The notes under the pieces are model-generated. The model was not told the origin of the DNA. It saw only the letters and a program-made list of their open reading frames with translations, and searched no databases. A stretch of DNA of 64,000 nucleotides from NCBI GenBank assembly GCA_963761735.1, contig CAVXHQ010000007.1:186001-250000 (forward strand), read 5' to 3'. Shown one piece after another: positions 33,198 through 42,144 of this stretch. Each line of letters opens with the position of its first letter. Within the stretch, counting starts at the first letter, position 1. A program made the translations under genes and the position numbers. Source of the DNA: CAVXHQ01 sp963761735 (GTDB taxonomy: Bacteria > Pseudomonadota > Alphaproteobacteria > Rhodobacterales > Rhodobacteraceae).

Positions 33198-34127
33198 ATG
33201 AAGACCACCAAAGCCGTCCAAAAGATCCTTGCCAACTACGAAGGCGAAACGCCCGGCGTCAGAGGGCAGTTGGCGCGGATCCTGATGGAAGGCAAACTTG
33301 GCGGGTCCGGCAAGCTTATCATCCTGCCGGTCGATCAGGGGTTCGAGCATGGACCCGCGCGGTCGTTCGCCCCGAACCCCGCGGCCTACGATCCGCACTA
33401 TCATTATCAGCTTGCGATCGACGCGGGCATGTCGGCCTATGCCGCCCCGCTCGGTCCCCTCGAGGCGGGGGCGGATACCTTTGCGGGGCAGATCCCGACG
33501 ATCCTGAAGGTGAATTCCGCCAACGCGCTGATGTCGGCGACGGGCGGCAAGAACCAGGCGGTGACGGCATCCGTCGACGATGCGCTGCGTCTGGGCTGTT
33601 CGGCCATCGGCTTTACCATCTATCCCGGATCGGACAACGGCATCGACATGATGGAAGAGATCGTGCAGATGCGCCGCGAGGCCGCAAGCGTCGGCATTGC
33701 GACCGTCATCTGGTCCTATCCGCGCGGCGAAGGCATCACCAAGGACGGCGAGACGGCCATCGACGTGGCGGCCTATGCGGCGCATATGGCGGCCCTGCTG
33801 GGCGCGCATATCATCAAGATCAAGCTGGGCACCGATCACCTGATGCTGCCCGAGGCCAGACAGGTCTACGAAGAGCGCAGGATCGACGTGGGCACGCAGG
33901 CGGCGCGCGTTGCGCATTGCGTGCAGTCGGCGTTCGACGGGCGGCGGATCATCGTGTTTTCGGGCGGCGCGGCCAAGGGGGCCGACGCCGTGTTCGACGA
34001 TGCGCGCGCGATCCGCGATGGCGGCGGCAACGGCTCGATCATCGGGCGCAACTCGTTTCAGCGCTCGCGGGAAGACGCGCTGGCGATGCTGGGCAAACTG
34101 GTGGACATCTACAAGGGCCGCGACTGA
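33198..34127 (+). CDS. fbaB: class I fructose-bisphosphate aldolase (FbaB/DhnA type)
   Basis: A 309-residue Schiff-base aldolase of the DeoC/FbaB family, interconverting fructose-1,6-bisphosphate and the two triose phosphates. The N-terminal signature is IILPVDQGFEHGPARSF. The Schiff-base lysine lies in HIIKIKLGTDH (about residues 207-209), and the phosphate-binding region VFSGGAAKG and GSIIGRNSFQR is near the C terminus. The start at 33198 follows GGAGCGCCCG. It lies near pgk, and both enzymes serve gluconeogenesis. Confidence 0.9.
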   Translation: MKTTKAVQKILANYEGETPGVRGQLARILMEGKLGGSGKLIILPVDQGFEHGPARSFAPNPAAYDPHYHYQLAIDAGMSAYAAPLGPLEAGADTFAGQIPTILKVNSANALMSATGGKNQAVTASVDDALRLGCSAIGFTIYPGSDNGIDMMEEIVQMRREAASVGIATVIWSYPRGEGITKDGETAIDVAAYAAHMAALLGAHIIKIKLGTDHLMLPEARQVYEERRIDVGTQAARVAHCVQSAFDGRRIIVFSGGAAKGADAVFDDARAIRDGGGNGSIIGRNSFQRSREDALAMLGKLVDIYKGRD

Positions 34128-34168
34128 TCCCCGGCGCCCGGGCGGGTTGATGGCCCGGCGTCCGTGAC

Positions 34169-34218
34169 GCAGAATGCGCCATTGGACGGAGGGGCAGAAT
34201 GCGCCATTGAACGGAGGG
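34169..34218. repeat. 25-bp tandem duplication carrying a ribosome-binding site
   Basis: The unit GCAGAATGCGCCATTG(G/A)ACGGAGGG occurs twice head to tail (34169-34193 and 34194-34218) with one difference. The second GGAGGG is the ribosome-binding site of the lipoprotein gene at 34225, so the duplication creates a spare Shine-Dalgarno upstream. Confidence 0.8.
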
Positions 34219-34224
34219 ATTGCG

Positions 34225-34824
34225 ATGAAACACAGGTCTGTCGCGGCGTTGTTGACGCTTGCGGCATGTGCGACGACAGAATTTCAGCCACCGCCCTGCG
34301 CCTGTTTCAACCCCACCGTCGTCAACGGCGACATCGCCGTCGGCGTGAACGGTATCACCTATGCCGAGACCGACACCGGGGCGCGTGTCGAGCGGTTTCG
34401 CACCGAGGGCGCGCTGTTTTTCGATGGCACCGCGGCCCCGGCGCGCTTTACCCTGCGGCTGACGGGCGGCCCTGCGTCTGTGCGGGCCAGCTGGCCGGGC
34501 ACGGGACCGTTCGTCGTTGGTTCCACAGCGCCGCTTCAGCGTCTCGATTTTTCGCAAAGCGTGGCCGTTGGCGACGTGCCGGGGCCTGTCACCGCACGTT
34601 ATGTGAATTATGAACTTGGCGGTGCGGGCGGTACGGCCCGGGTGACACAGGCGGTGCCGCAGGCGGGCGGCGTCCGGATACGGGGCACGGCCAGAGGCGA
34701 GGTCTGCCCGGTCGGCGACGGACCGGACCGGGCGTGCGTGACTGTCGAGGTGCGGTTTGCCTTCGACGCCGATGCCCTGCCCGAGCAAGCGGCGGTCGAT
34801 CTGCCTTTGGTTGTTTTCGGCTGA
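34225..34824 (+). CDS. hypothetical lipoprotein
   Basis: A 199-residue protein from ATG 34225, with GGAGGG 6 bases upstream. The signal is MKHRSVAALLTLAACATTEF with lipobox LAAC (Cys about residue 15). A Cys/Pro-rich QPPPCACFNP segment follows, then a beta-rich domain with evenly spaced strands. Two later cysteines (EVCPVG, DRACVTVEV) may form a disulphide. No family recognised; expected to sit in the inner or outer membrane facing the periplasm. Confidence 0.7.
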   Translation: MKHRSVAALLTLAACATTEFQPPPCACFNPTVVNGDIAVGVNGITYAETDTGARVERFRTEGALFFDGTAAPARFTLRLTGGPASVRASWPGTGPFVVGSTAPLQRLDFSQSVAVGDVPGPVTARYVNYELGGAGGTARVTQAVPQAGGVRIRGTARGEVCPVGDGPDRACVTVEVRFAFDADALPEQAAVDLPLVVFG

Positions 34825-35038
34825 GAGCAAAGGCCGGTCGTGCGGCATACGGCCCGCGTCGGTCAGTGGCCGGTGCCGGATTTTGCGCGCGCGCTCAACG
34901 TGCCGGTGGCGTCGTTTCGGCGCCAATCGAGGATTTTGACGCGCTGCCGATTTTTCGGGCCGGGAGGGATTCACAAAACACCGGCACCATGCGATGCTTG
35001 TCCTCAACGCCCCGCAACGAGGGCGCGCCGAGGCAGAG

Positions 35039-35338
35039 ATGATCAAAGAGACCCGCCCTTCGCTGGGACCGCTGTTGTACCTGATGACGATGCTCCTTCT
35101 GGGGCTGTATTTCAGCTTTGCCGCCGTGCAGGGCGATTACGGCGTGTTCCGGCGCGCCGAGGTTCTGGGTGAGCGGCGGGTGCTGGAAGCCGAGCTTGCA
35201 GTGCTGTCCGCCGAGGTGGCGCGGATGGAGAACCTGACGCGCCGGTTGTCGGACGATTTTCTCGATCTCGATCTGCTGGATGAGCGGGCGCGCGATATGC
35301 TCGGCCTGATCCGGTCCGACGAAATCGTCATCCGCTGA
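35039..35338 (+). CDS. FtsB/DivIC-like septum formation initiator
   Basis: A 99-residue bitopic membrane protein from ATG 35039 (GAGG upstream). Residues 10-30 form one membrane helix (LLYLMTMLLLGLYFSFAAVQG), followed by a coiled coil (about 37-75, GERRVLEAELAVLSAEVARMENLTRRL) and an acidic ERARDMLGLIRSDEIVI end, the pattern of FtsB/DivIC divisome proteins that bridge FtsL and FtsQ. Being just upstream of pdhA fits alphaproteobacterial gene order. Confidence 0.8.
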   Translation: MIKETRPSLGPLLYLMTMLLLGLYFSFAAVQGDYGVFRRAEVLGERRVLEAELAVLSAEVARMENLTRRLSDDFLDLDLLDERARDMLGLIRSDEIVIR

Positions 35339-35535
35339 GCAACAGCAGGGCGCCGCGGTGCTGCTCCATCCACCGACGATCCGGCCCGTGCACAGCGCCC
35401 GCGCGTCGCGCGCGTTGAGCGCGCCCCTGCCCTTGCAGTACCGCGCGGTGTATGGAATGGTTTAACACTAAACTATATGTCCGGCCTTGCTGCGTACCCT
35501 CGGTGGCAGGCCGACACCGGGAGGAAACACACTCT

Positions 35536-36630
35536 ATGGCCACCAGAAAAGCCCCGTCCAAGACAGCGTCCAAAGCCACCGCTCGTTCCGATGCCAAATC
35601 GGCGGATGCCGAGACCGCGAAATCGGGTACGGCAAAGCCGGGCGCGAATGTTTCTGCCGAAGACCTGATGGGCCACTACCGCGAGATGCTGCTGATCCGG
35701 CGTTTCGAGGAGAAGGCCGGCCAGTTGTACGGCATGGGTCTGATCGGCGGTTTCTGCCATCTGTATATCGGTCAGGAGGCGGTCGTTGTCGGTCTCGAGG
35801 CGGCGGCGGAAGAAGGCGACAAACGCGTCACGTCCTACCGCGATCACGGTCACATGCTCGCCTGCGGGATGGATCCCAAAGGTGTGATGGCCGAGTTGAC
35901 GGGCCGTGAGGGTGGCTATTCGGGCGGCAAAGGCGGCTCGATGCACATGTTCTCGAAAGAGAAACATTTCTATGGCGGACACGGCATTGTCGCGGCACAG
36001 GTGCCGATCGGAGCCGGTCTCGCCTTTGCGGACAAATATCTGGAAAACGGTCGCGTGACATTCGCCTATTTCGGTGACGGTGCGGCCAATCAGGGACAGG
36101 TCTACGAGACCTATAACATGGCCGAGCTGTGGGATCTGCCGGTGGTTTTCGTCATCGAAAACAACCAGTACGCCATGGGCACCAGTCAGAAACGCTCGAC
36201 CAAGTCGCCGTCCTACTGGAAACGCGGCGAAGCCTACGGCATCCCCGGCGAAGAGGTCGACGGGATGGACGTTCTGGCCGTCAAGGAGGCGGGCGAGCGC
36301 GCCGTTGCCAACTGTCGTGAGGGCAAGGGGCCCTATATCCTCGAGATCAAGACCTATCGGTATCGTGGCCATTCGATGTCGGACCCCGCGAAATACCGGA
36401 CCCGCGAAGAAGTGCAGAAGATGCGCGACGAACGCGATCCCATCGAGCAGATCCGCCAGATCCTGCTGACCGGCAACCACGCGAGCGAAGACGACCTCAA
36501 GGCGATCGACAAGGAAATTAAGCAGGTCGTGAACGACGCCGCCGAGTTCGCCAAGGAAAGCCCCGAGCCGCACGAAGACGAGCTGTGGACGGACATCTAC
36601 GCCAAAGAAGTGCCGCAGGAGGTTGCGTGA
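35536..36630 (+). CDS. pdhA: pyruvate dehydrogenase E1 component alpha subunit
   Basis: A 364-residue E1-alpha that decarboxylates pyruvate with ThDP together with E1-beta. After an Ala/Lys/Ser-rich flexible tail of about 38 residues come EMLLIRRFEEKAGQLYGMG, GHGIVAAQVPIGAGLAFADK, and the ThDP motif GDGAANQGQVYETYNMAELW...VIENN. YRYRGHSMSDPAKYRTREE is the phosphorylation-loop equivalent. GAGGAAA precedes the ATG. The stop overlaps the next gene by one base (TGATG). Confidence 0.95.
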   Translation: MATRKAPSKTASKATARSDAKSADAETAKSGTAKPGANVSAEDLMGHYREMLLIRRFEEKAGQLYGMGLIGGFCHLYIGQEAVVVGLEAAAEEGDKRVTSYRDHGHMLACGMDPKGVMAELTGREGGYSGGKGGSMHMFSKEKHFYGGHGIVAAQVPIGAGLAFADKYLENGRVTFAYFGDGAANQGQVYETYNMAELWDLPVVFVIENNQYAMGTSQKRSTKSPSYWKRGEAYGIPGEEVDGMDVLAVKEAGERAVANCREGKGPYILEIKTYRYRGHSMSDPAKYRTREEVQKMRDERDPIEQIRQILLTGNHASEDDLKAIDKEIKQVVNDAAEFAKESPEPHEDELWTDIYAKEVPQEVA

Positions 36631-37244
36631 TGCGATGCGCGGCAGGTCTTGCCGCCGGATTTGCGCTGCCGGATGCCGGTCATGCCGACGGCATGCCCGG
36701 AGCCGACAGCACGTTTGATACGCCTGACGATGCAACGGCCCGGCTCGACCGGATTTTCGAGGCGGATGCCGCGTTCCGGTTCAACGGGATCGCCGTTGTC
36801 GGCACGCGGTTTTCCGTGACACCGACGGGGCGTGGCTGCATGATCGAACTGCGGCTGGCGCTCGACGATCCCGATCCGCCGTCGACGGCGGTTTCGCGGG
36901 CCTCGACGCGCGATCGTGTTCGCGTCAGCGTCGCAATCGCGACCGACGCGCGGATGGACGACATGCAGTTGGCGCCCATCGACACGCGCGGTGGCACAGG
37001 CCTTGCGCAGTCCGACATCGGCATCAGCCGGGGCGACGCGCCGATCGGAGCGACCGCCCGGACCGGCGCAGGCGGAGGCCGTACCGGTACGCGCTGCACC
37101 GGCCGGCCCATCGAGGCGGTGCTGTCTTTGCTCGTCGTGCCCGATGCGACGGACGCGGCCACGGCCATGGTCGCGGACGACATCCGGTCCTTGATTCAGA
37201 TATGCGAAACCGCACCGGCCCTCGCCGGCCAGGGAGACCAATAA
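36630..37244 (+). CDS. hypothetical exported protein within the pdh operon
   Basis: A 204-residue protein starting at 36630, sharing the A of the pdhA TGA, and its TAA overlaps the pdhB ATG, so it is coupled on both sides. The N terminus (MRCAAGLAAGFALPDAGHADG) is a short signal-peptide candidate. The remainder is beta-rich with two later cysteines (RGCMIELRLAL; RCTGRP) and no enzyme motif I recognise. An exported product between the E1 subunits is unexpected for a cytosolic complex. Confidence 0.65.
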   Translation: MRCAAGLAAGFALPDAGHADGMPGADSTFDTPDDATARLDRIFEADAAFRFNGIAVVGTRFSVTPTGRGCMIELRLALDDPDPPSTAVSRASTRDRVRVSVAIATDARMDDMQLAPIDTRGGTGLAQSDIGISRGDAPIGATARTGAGGGRTGTRCTGRPIEAVLSLLVVPDATDAATAMVADDIRSLIQICETAPALAGQGDQ

Positions 37245-38629
37245 TGCCCACCGAAATTCTCATGCCCGCCCTGTCCCCCACGATGGAGGAAGGCACCCTT
37301 GCCAAATGGCTCAAGGCCGAGGGCGATGCCGTCGCCTCGGGCGATATCATCGCCGAGATCGAGACCGACAAGGCCACGATGGAATTCGAGGCCGTGGACG
37401 AAGGCACGCTGGGCAAGATCCTGATCGCAGAGGGCACCGAAGGCGTGAAGGTGAACACGCCGATCGCCGTGATGCTCGACGAGGGCGAAAGTGCCGACGA
37501 CATCGAGGCGGCCCCCGAAAAGGCGAGCGCTCCGGCGCCTGCCGACAAGGCGCAATCCTCGGAAGACGCCCCTGCCGCCGGGATGGCGCACCCAAAGCCT
37601 GCCGAAGTGAAGGCCGACCGGTCGCCCGACTGGCCCGAGGGCACCAAGATGAAGACGATGACCGTCCGCGAGGCCCTGCGCGAAGCAATGGCCGAGGAAA
37701 TGCGGCGCGACGACAACGTGTTCCTGATGGGCGAAGAGGTTGGCGAATATCAGGGGGCCTACAAGATTTCGCAAGGACTGCTCGACGAGTTCGGACCCAA
37801 GCGGATCGTGGACACGCCGATCACCGAACACGGGTTCACCGGCATCGCCGTGGGTGCCGCGTTCGGCGGACTGCGACCCATCGTCGAGTTCATGACGTTC
37901 AACTTTGCGCTTCAGGCCATCGACCAGATCATCAATTCGGCGGCCAAGACGCTGTACATGTCTGGCGGCCAGATGGGTGCGCCGATGGTGTTTCGCGGCG
38001 CCAACGGGGCGGCGGCGCGAGTCGGCGCACAGCACAGCCACGATTTCGCGGCGCTCTACATGCAGATCCCCGGGCTGAAGGTGGCGATGCCCTATTCCGC
38101 CGCCGACGCCAAAGGCCTGCTGAAATCCGCGATCCGCGATCCGAATCCGGTGATCTTCCTTGAAAACGAGATCATGTACGGGCGGTCTTTCGAGGTGCCG
38201 GACATCGACGATTTCACCGTGCCGTTCGGCAAGGCGCGCATCGCCCGCGAAGGCGCGGATGTGACCATCGTGTCGTTCGGCATCGGCATGAGCTATGCGC
38301 TTGCCGCCGCCGAAAAGCTCGCCGAAGAAGGCATCGACGCCGAGGTCGTCGACCTGCGGACGCTGCGGCCCATCGACACCGCGACAGTCATCGAAAGCGT
38401 CAGAAAGACGAACCGCTGCGTCACCGTCGAAGAAGGCTGGCCGCAGGGCTCTGTCGGCTCGTGGATCGGGTCCACGATCATGCAGGAGGCATTCGATTAT
38501 CTGGACGCGCCGGTGATTTCGTGCACCGGCAAGGATGTGCCGATGCCCTATGCGGCCAACCTCGAAAAGCTCGCTCTGGTGACGACCGAGGACGTCATCG
38601 CAGCGGTGAAAAAGGTCTGCTACAAATGA
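37244..38629 (+). CDS. pdhB: pyruvate dehydrogenase E1 component beta subunit, lipoyl-domain form
   Basis: A 461-residue E1-beta with an N-terminal lipoyl domain (residues 1-80, lipoyl Lys43 in EIETDKATMEF), a hinge rich in Ala/Pro, then the transketolase-like E1-beta domain (TVREALREAMAEEMRRDDNVFLMGEEV; GAAFGGLRPIVEFMTFNF) and C-terminal domain (VVDLRTLRPID). The extra lipoyl domain on E1-beta is known from alphaproteobacteria. The start overlaps the previous stop. Confidence 0.95.
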   Translation: MPTEILMPALSPTMEEGTLAKWLKAEGDAVASGDIIAEIETDKATMEFEAVDEGTLGKILIAEGTEGVKVNTPIAVMLDEGESADDIEAAPEKASAPAPADKAQSSEDAPAAGMAHPKPAEVKADRSPDWPEGTKMKTMTVREALREAMAEEMRRDDNVFLMGEEVGEYQGAYKISQGLLDEFGPKRIVDTPITEHGFTGIAVGAAFGGLRPIVEFMTFNFALQAIDQIINSAAKTLYMSGGQMGAPMVFRGANGAAARVGAQHSHDFAALYMQIPGLKVAMPYSAADAKGLLKSAIRDPNPVIFLENEIMYGRSFEVPDIDDFTVPFGKARIAREGADVTIVSFGIGMSYALAAAEKLAEEGIDAEVVDLRTLRPIDTATVIESVRKTNRCVTVEEGWPQGSVGSWIGSTIMQEAFDYLDAPVISCTGKDVPMPYAANLEKLALVTTEDVIAAVKKVCYK

Positions 38630-38760
38630 GCGGGAATCTTTCCGACATGCGTATCGGGGTCGGTGCGATCGTCGTGTTCGCGCTGGTCGCGGGCTATATC
38701 TTTGGCTCGGATCTTGCCCGGACGTATAACCGCGCCGACGCCGCAGCATTGGCTGAATGA
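38626..38760 (+). CDS. small single-helix membrane protein, 44 aa
   Basis: The ATG at 38626 overlaps the pdhB stop (ATGA). The 44-residue product MSGNLSDMRIGVGAIVVFAL continues VAGYIFGSDLARTYNRADAAALAE: one membrane helix (about 9-26) with a charged end. Its stop overlaps the next ATG. No family recognised; coupling on both sides supports expression. Confidence 0.6.
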   Translation: MSGNLSDMRIGVGAIVVFALVAGYIFGSDLARTYNRADAAALAE

Positions 38761-39008
38761 TGGAAATCAACGGAAAATCGGCAGACGGTGCCGCCTATCT
38801 CGTCAGCGTCACACTAGGCGGCGATGCAGTCGAGGCCCGCCTCAGCGACGCCTTGCTGTCGTCCGAATATGGCCGCAGCGCGACCGTCACCCATCAGGAG
38901 GCCTATGAATGGATCTCCACCAACGCCCATGACATCCGGGATGCGGTTGCCCAACGCTTCGCGGGCCGCACACCGCGCAAGCCCTACGACCAGATCACCC
39001 TGGCATAA
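38757..39008 (+). CDS. hypothetical protein in the pdh operon, 83 aa
   Basis: The start at 38757 (ATGATG, so 38760 is also possible) overlaps the preceding stop. The 83-residue soluble product starts MMEINGKSADGAAYLVSVTL, with a beta-rich first half and a helical second half (THQEAYEWISTNAHDIRDAVAQRFAG). It ends 13 bases before pdhC. I do not recognise a function. Confidence 0.65.
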   Translation: MMEINGKSADGAAYLVSVTLGGDAVEARLSDALLSSEYGRSATVTHQEAYEWISTNAHDIRDAVAQRFAGRTPRKPYDQITLA

Positions 39009-39021
39009 GGAGACAAGACAA

Positions 39022-40398
39022 ATGCCCATCGAAATCCTCATGCCCGCGCTGTCCCCCACGATGGAGGAAGGCACGCTTGCCAAATGGCTGGTCAAGGAAG
39101 GCGATACCGTCGCGTCCGGCGACCTGCTGGCCGAGATCGAGACCGACAAGGCGACGATGGAATTCGAAGCCGTCGACGAAGGCGTGGTGGGCAAGATCCT
39201 CGTCGCCGAGGGCACCGAAGGCGTAAAAGTGAATACGGCGATCTGCGTGCTGCTCGAGGACGGCGAAAGTGCGGATGATATCGGCACGCCGTCCGAGCCG
39301 AAGGAGGAGGCATCGTCCCATGCCGCGCCCGCGGAGGCAACGGAGACGACCGAACCCGCGCAAGGCTACGGGCGCGACGGAGACCAGAAGGACGCCGCCG
39401 TGCCGGCGCAATCCGCAGACGAGACGCGCCCGCAAGGGAGCGGCGAGCGGCTGTTCGCCTCGCCGCTGGCGCGCCGGATAGCCAAGGACAAGGGCCTCGA
39501 TCTGACCGCGATCAAAGGCACTGGACCCAAGGGCCGGATCGTGAAATCCGACGTCGAGGACGCCAAACCGGGTGCCGCACCGGCCAAGGCAGAGGCCGCG
39601 AGCGCGCCTGCGGCAAAGACCGATGTCGGCAGGACCGAGGCGCCGAAATCCGCAGCCCTCGCCTCTGGCCCCGATGCCGCCACGGTCATGAAGATGTACG
39701 AAGGCCGCGACTACGAAGAAATCGCCCTCAACGGCATGCGCAAGACCATCGCCGCGCGCCTGACCGAGGCCAAGCAGTCGATCCCGCATTTCTACCTGCG
39801 TCGCGACATCCACCTCGACGCGCTGATGGCGTTCCGGAGCAAGCTCAACAAGACGCTGGAGTCGCGCGGCGTGAAGCTGTCGGTCAACGACTTTATCATC
39901 AAGGCCTGCGCGCTTGCCCTGCAGGAGGTGCCCGACGCGAACGCTGTCTGGGCCGGCGACCGGGTGCTGAAGCTGAAACCATCCGACGTGGCCGTTGCCG
40001 TCGCCATCGACGGCGGGCTTTTCACGCCGGTCCTCAAGGACAGCCACATGAAATCGCTGTCGGCCCTGTCGGCAGAGATGAAGGATCTGGCGACCCGCGC
40101 CAAAAGCCGCAAACTCGCCCCGCACGAATACCAGGGCGGCAGTTTCGCGATCTCGAACCTCGGGATGATGGGCATCGATAATTTCGACGCCGTGATCAAC
40201 CCGCCGCACGGCGCGATCCTTGCGGTCGGGGCGGGCGTGAAGAAACCGGTGGTGCTGGACGACGGCACGATCGGCGTGGCGATTGTGATGTCGGTGACAC
40301 TGTCGGTCGATCACCGGGTGATCGACGGGGCGCTGGGGGCGCAGCTGCTCGCCGCGATCAAGGATAACCTCGAAAACCCGATGGCGATGCTCGCCTGA
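39022..40398 (+). CDS. pdhC: pyruvate dehydrogenase E2, dihydrolipoamide acetyltransferase
   Basis: A 458-residue E2 core transferring acetyl from lipoamide to CoA. The N-terminal lipoyl domain is nearly identical to that of E1-beta (Lys43 in EIETDKATMEF). A charged Ala/Pro linker is followed by the E3/E1-binding domain (about 150-187, ASPLARRIAKDKGLDLTAIKGTGPKGRI), a second linker, and the catalytic domain (from about 235) with SVNDFIIKACALAL and the active-site SVDHRVIDGA. AGGAGA precedes the ATG. No E3 (lpd) gene is in the window. Confidence 0.95.
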   Translation: MPIEILMPALSPTMEEGTLAKWLVKEGDTVASGDLLAEIETDKATMEFEAVDEGVVGKILVAEGTEGVKVNTAICVLLEDGESADDIGTPSEPKEEASSHAAPAEATETTEPAQGYGRDGDQKDAAVPAQSADETRPQGSGERLFASPLARRIAKDKGLDLTAIKGTGPKGRIVKSDVEDAKPGAAPAKAEAASAPAAKTDVGRTEAPKSAALASGPDAATVMKMYEGRDYEEIALNGMRKTIAARLTEAKQSIPHFYLRRDIHLDALMAFRSKLNKTLESRGVKLSVNDFIIKACALALQEVPDANAVWAGDRVLKLKPSDVAVAVAIDGGLFTPVLKDSHMKSLSALSAEMKDLATRAKSRKLAPHEYQGGSFAISNLGMMGIDNFDAVINPPHGAILAVGAGVKKPVVLDDGTIGVAIVMSVTLSVDHRVIDGALGAQLLAAIKDNLENPMAMLA

Positions 40399-40447
40399 CG
40401 CCGCATCCATGGGGGCGCTCGGGGGCGATACTAGCTGCCCGGTCGCC

Positions 40448-40888
40448 CTAGTCGTCGTCGGGCTTCCAGTCCGGCTGGGTCTCGAATGTCATGACTTCCG
40501 GTCCCAGACGATCCCAATGCGGTCTGTCACGCGTAAATATCACGACCTGAATGTCGAGTTCTGCCGCGTCGTCCATCGTCCCCATGGTCAGGGTCATATG
40601 GTTCGGCATGTGTGAGTTCGTGCCGTAGACCGAGCTGCCGCACTGCGCACAAAATGCCTTCGTCACGGTCGATCCAGTGGCCGAAACATAGCTGTAGGTG
40701 GCAGGTTCTCCGTGCAGGGCGACGGCTTGGGCGGGAAACATCGCCCCGACCGTATGCCCGGTCCCGCTCGACCGCCGGCATTCATCGCAATGGCATTGAC
40801 CGACGACCACCGGCGGCCCGGCGGCCTTGTATGACACCGCACCGCACAGACATCTTCCCGGGTAGGTCCGGTTCATGCGGGTGGGCAT
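40448..40888 (-). CDS. GFA family (CENP-V/GFA domain) protein
   Basis: A 146-residue zinc-binding protein of the glutathione-dependent formaldehyde-activating-like fold. Zinc ligands are visible as GRCLCGAVSY, GQCHCDECRRSSG and FCAQCGSSVYG. The C terminus is acidic (DWKPDDD). Most GFA-fold proteins have no proven activity and formaldehyde activation should not be assumed. ATG 40888 is used; an internal Met (MNRTYPG) is possible. It is convergent with pdhC. Confidence 0.85.
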   Translation of the reverse strand: MPTRMNRTYPGRCLCGAVSYKAAGPPVVVGQCHCDECRRSSGTGHTVGAMFPAQAVALHGEPATYSYVSATGSTVTKAFCAQCGSSVYGTNSHMPNHMTLTMGTMDDAAELDIQVVIFTRDRPHWDRLGPEVMTFETQPDWKPDDD

Positions 40889-40912
40889 CGCGCTATTGCA
40901 ATAAACCGGATC

Positions 40913-41716
40913 TCACTGCAACAGACTCTGGTGCATCGAGATCGACGGCTGGTCGCAGCCCGCCTCGCCGACGATCCGCGCGGGCACACCCGCGACGGTC
41001 TTGCACGGCGGCACCTCTTCGAGAACGACAGAGCCTGCGGCGATGCGGCTGCAATGGCCCACCTTGATGTTGCCCAGAACCTTGGCCCCTGCCCCGATCA
41101 GCACACCGTTGCCGATTTTCGGATGCCGGTCGTCGTGTTCCTTGCCCGTGCCGCCCAGCGTGACGGAATGCAGCATCGACACGTTGTCGCCCACCACCGC
41201 CGTTTCGCCGATGACGATGGAATGGGCGTGGTCGATCATGATGCCACGCCCGATCCGGGCGGCGGGGTGTATGTCGACGCCGAAAACCTCGGAAATCCGC
41301 ATTTGCAGGAAATACGCGAGATCCGTGCGGCCCTGAGTATACAGCCAGTGACCGAGCCGGTAGCTCTGCACCGCCTGATAGCCCTTGAAGAACAGCAGCG
41401 GCTGCAACAGGCGCTGGCAGGCGGGGTCCCGCTCGAACACGGCGGCAAGATCGGCGCGGGCGGCGGCGCTCAGGTCCGGCTCGGTGGCGTAGGCGGTATT
41501 GGCGATATCGCGCAGGGTCTGCTCGGACATTTCGCGCGACGCGAGCTTGAGCGAGATGCGGTAGGCGAGCGCCGCCTCGAAATTCGGATGGTGCAGAATG
41601 CCTTCGTGGATCAGGCCGCCCATCAACGGCTCTGCCGCGACGGCCTTTTCGGCCTCCTCGCTGATCCGCGCCCAGATCGGGTCGAGTGTGCTTATCTGAC
41701 GGTTCGGTTGTGCCAT
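40913..41716 (-). CDS. cysE: serine O-acetyltransferase
   Basis: A 267-residue enzyme acetylating serine for cysteine synthesis. The helical N-terminal domain (about 10-135) is followed by a left-handed beta-helix of hexapeptide repeats (DIHPAARIGRGIMIDHAHSIVIGETAVVGDNVSMLHSVTLGGTGKE) with the catalytic Asp-His in IDHAH. The C-terminal tail ends in Ser-Leu-Leu-Gln rather than the Ile that commonly tethers CysK. This gene borders the GTA cluster downstream end, a placement I recall from other Rhodobacterales. Confidence 0.93.
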   Translation of the reverse strand: MAQPNRQISTLDPIWARISEEAEKAVAAEPLMGGLIHEGILHHPNFEAALAYRISLKLASREMSEQTLRDIANTAYATEPDLSAAARADLAAVFERDPACQRLLQPLLFFKGYQAVQSYRLGHWLYTQGRTDLAYFLQMRISEVFGVDIHPAARIGRGIMIDHAHSIVIGETAVVGDNVSMLHSVTLGGTGKEHDDRHPKIGNGVLIGAGAKVLGNIKVGHCSRIAAGSVVLEEVPPCKTVAGVPARIVGEAGCDQPSISMHQSLLQ

Positions 41717-41809
41717 GGGGGCCTCGAAGCTGGGACGGTCTGATGAATATGCTGACCATGTTATGACAAACGGCCGCCCGCCGGAAGGAAGAATGAGTGA
41801 TGGCCCCGA

Positions 41810-42139
41810 TCACGATCCGTCATGTTTGCCCGACGGGGCGGTCCGGGCGGCAACGGGCCGCCTGCGCCAGCCGCCGATTGCGTCGATAACCTCTGCCAAC
41901 GCGGCGCAATAGGCCGCGTCGCAGCGGGGTGGCGCCTCGGTGCGGATCATCGTCCGCGCCGCCGCCCGGAGCGATCCGTCGCCCATTCCCGCCAGCAGCC
42001 GCCCCGTCCGTTTGCGAAACCGGTCCGCAAGGTCGGCGCGGCGCAGGATCCGCGACATGGTGTCGGACGGGTCGATGCCGGGCAGCGCAAGCACGGTGCG
42101 GGTGCAGTGATCGAGGTCTTGCGGGATGACAGGTCGCAT
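41810..42139 (-). CDS. small GTA-adjacent protein (DUF7742-like)
   Basis: A 109-residue protein starting 5 bases after the g15 stop (ATG at 42139, MRPVIPQDLDHCTRTVLALP). It is helical, Arg-rich (ILRRADLADRFRKRTGRLLAG) and contains RCDAAYCAALAEVIDAIGGW. Its tight spacing makes it the last gene of the GTA transcript. It resembles small proteins annotated as DUF7742 beside GTA clusters. Whether it works in particle assembly is unknown. Confidence 0.65.
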   Translation of the reverse strand: MRPVIPQDLDHCTRTVLALPGIDPSDTMSRILRRADLADRFRKRTGRLLAGMGDGSLRAAARTMIRTEAPPRCDAAYCAALAEVIDAIGGWRRRPVAARTAPSGKHDGS

Positions 42140-42144
42140 GGCGT

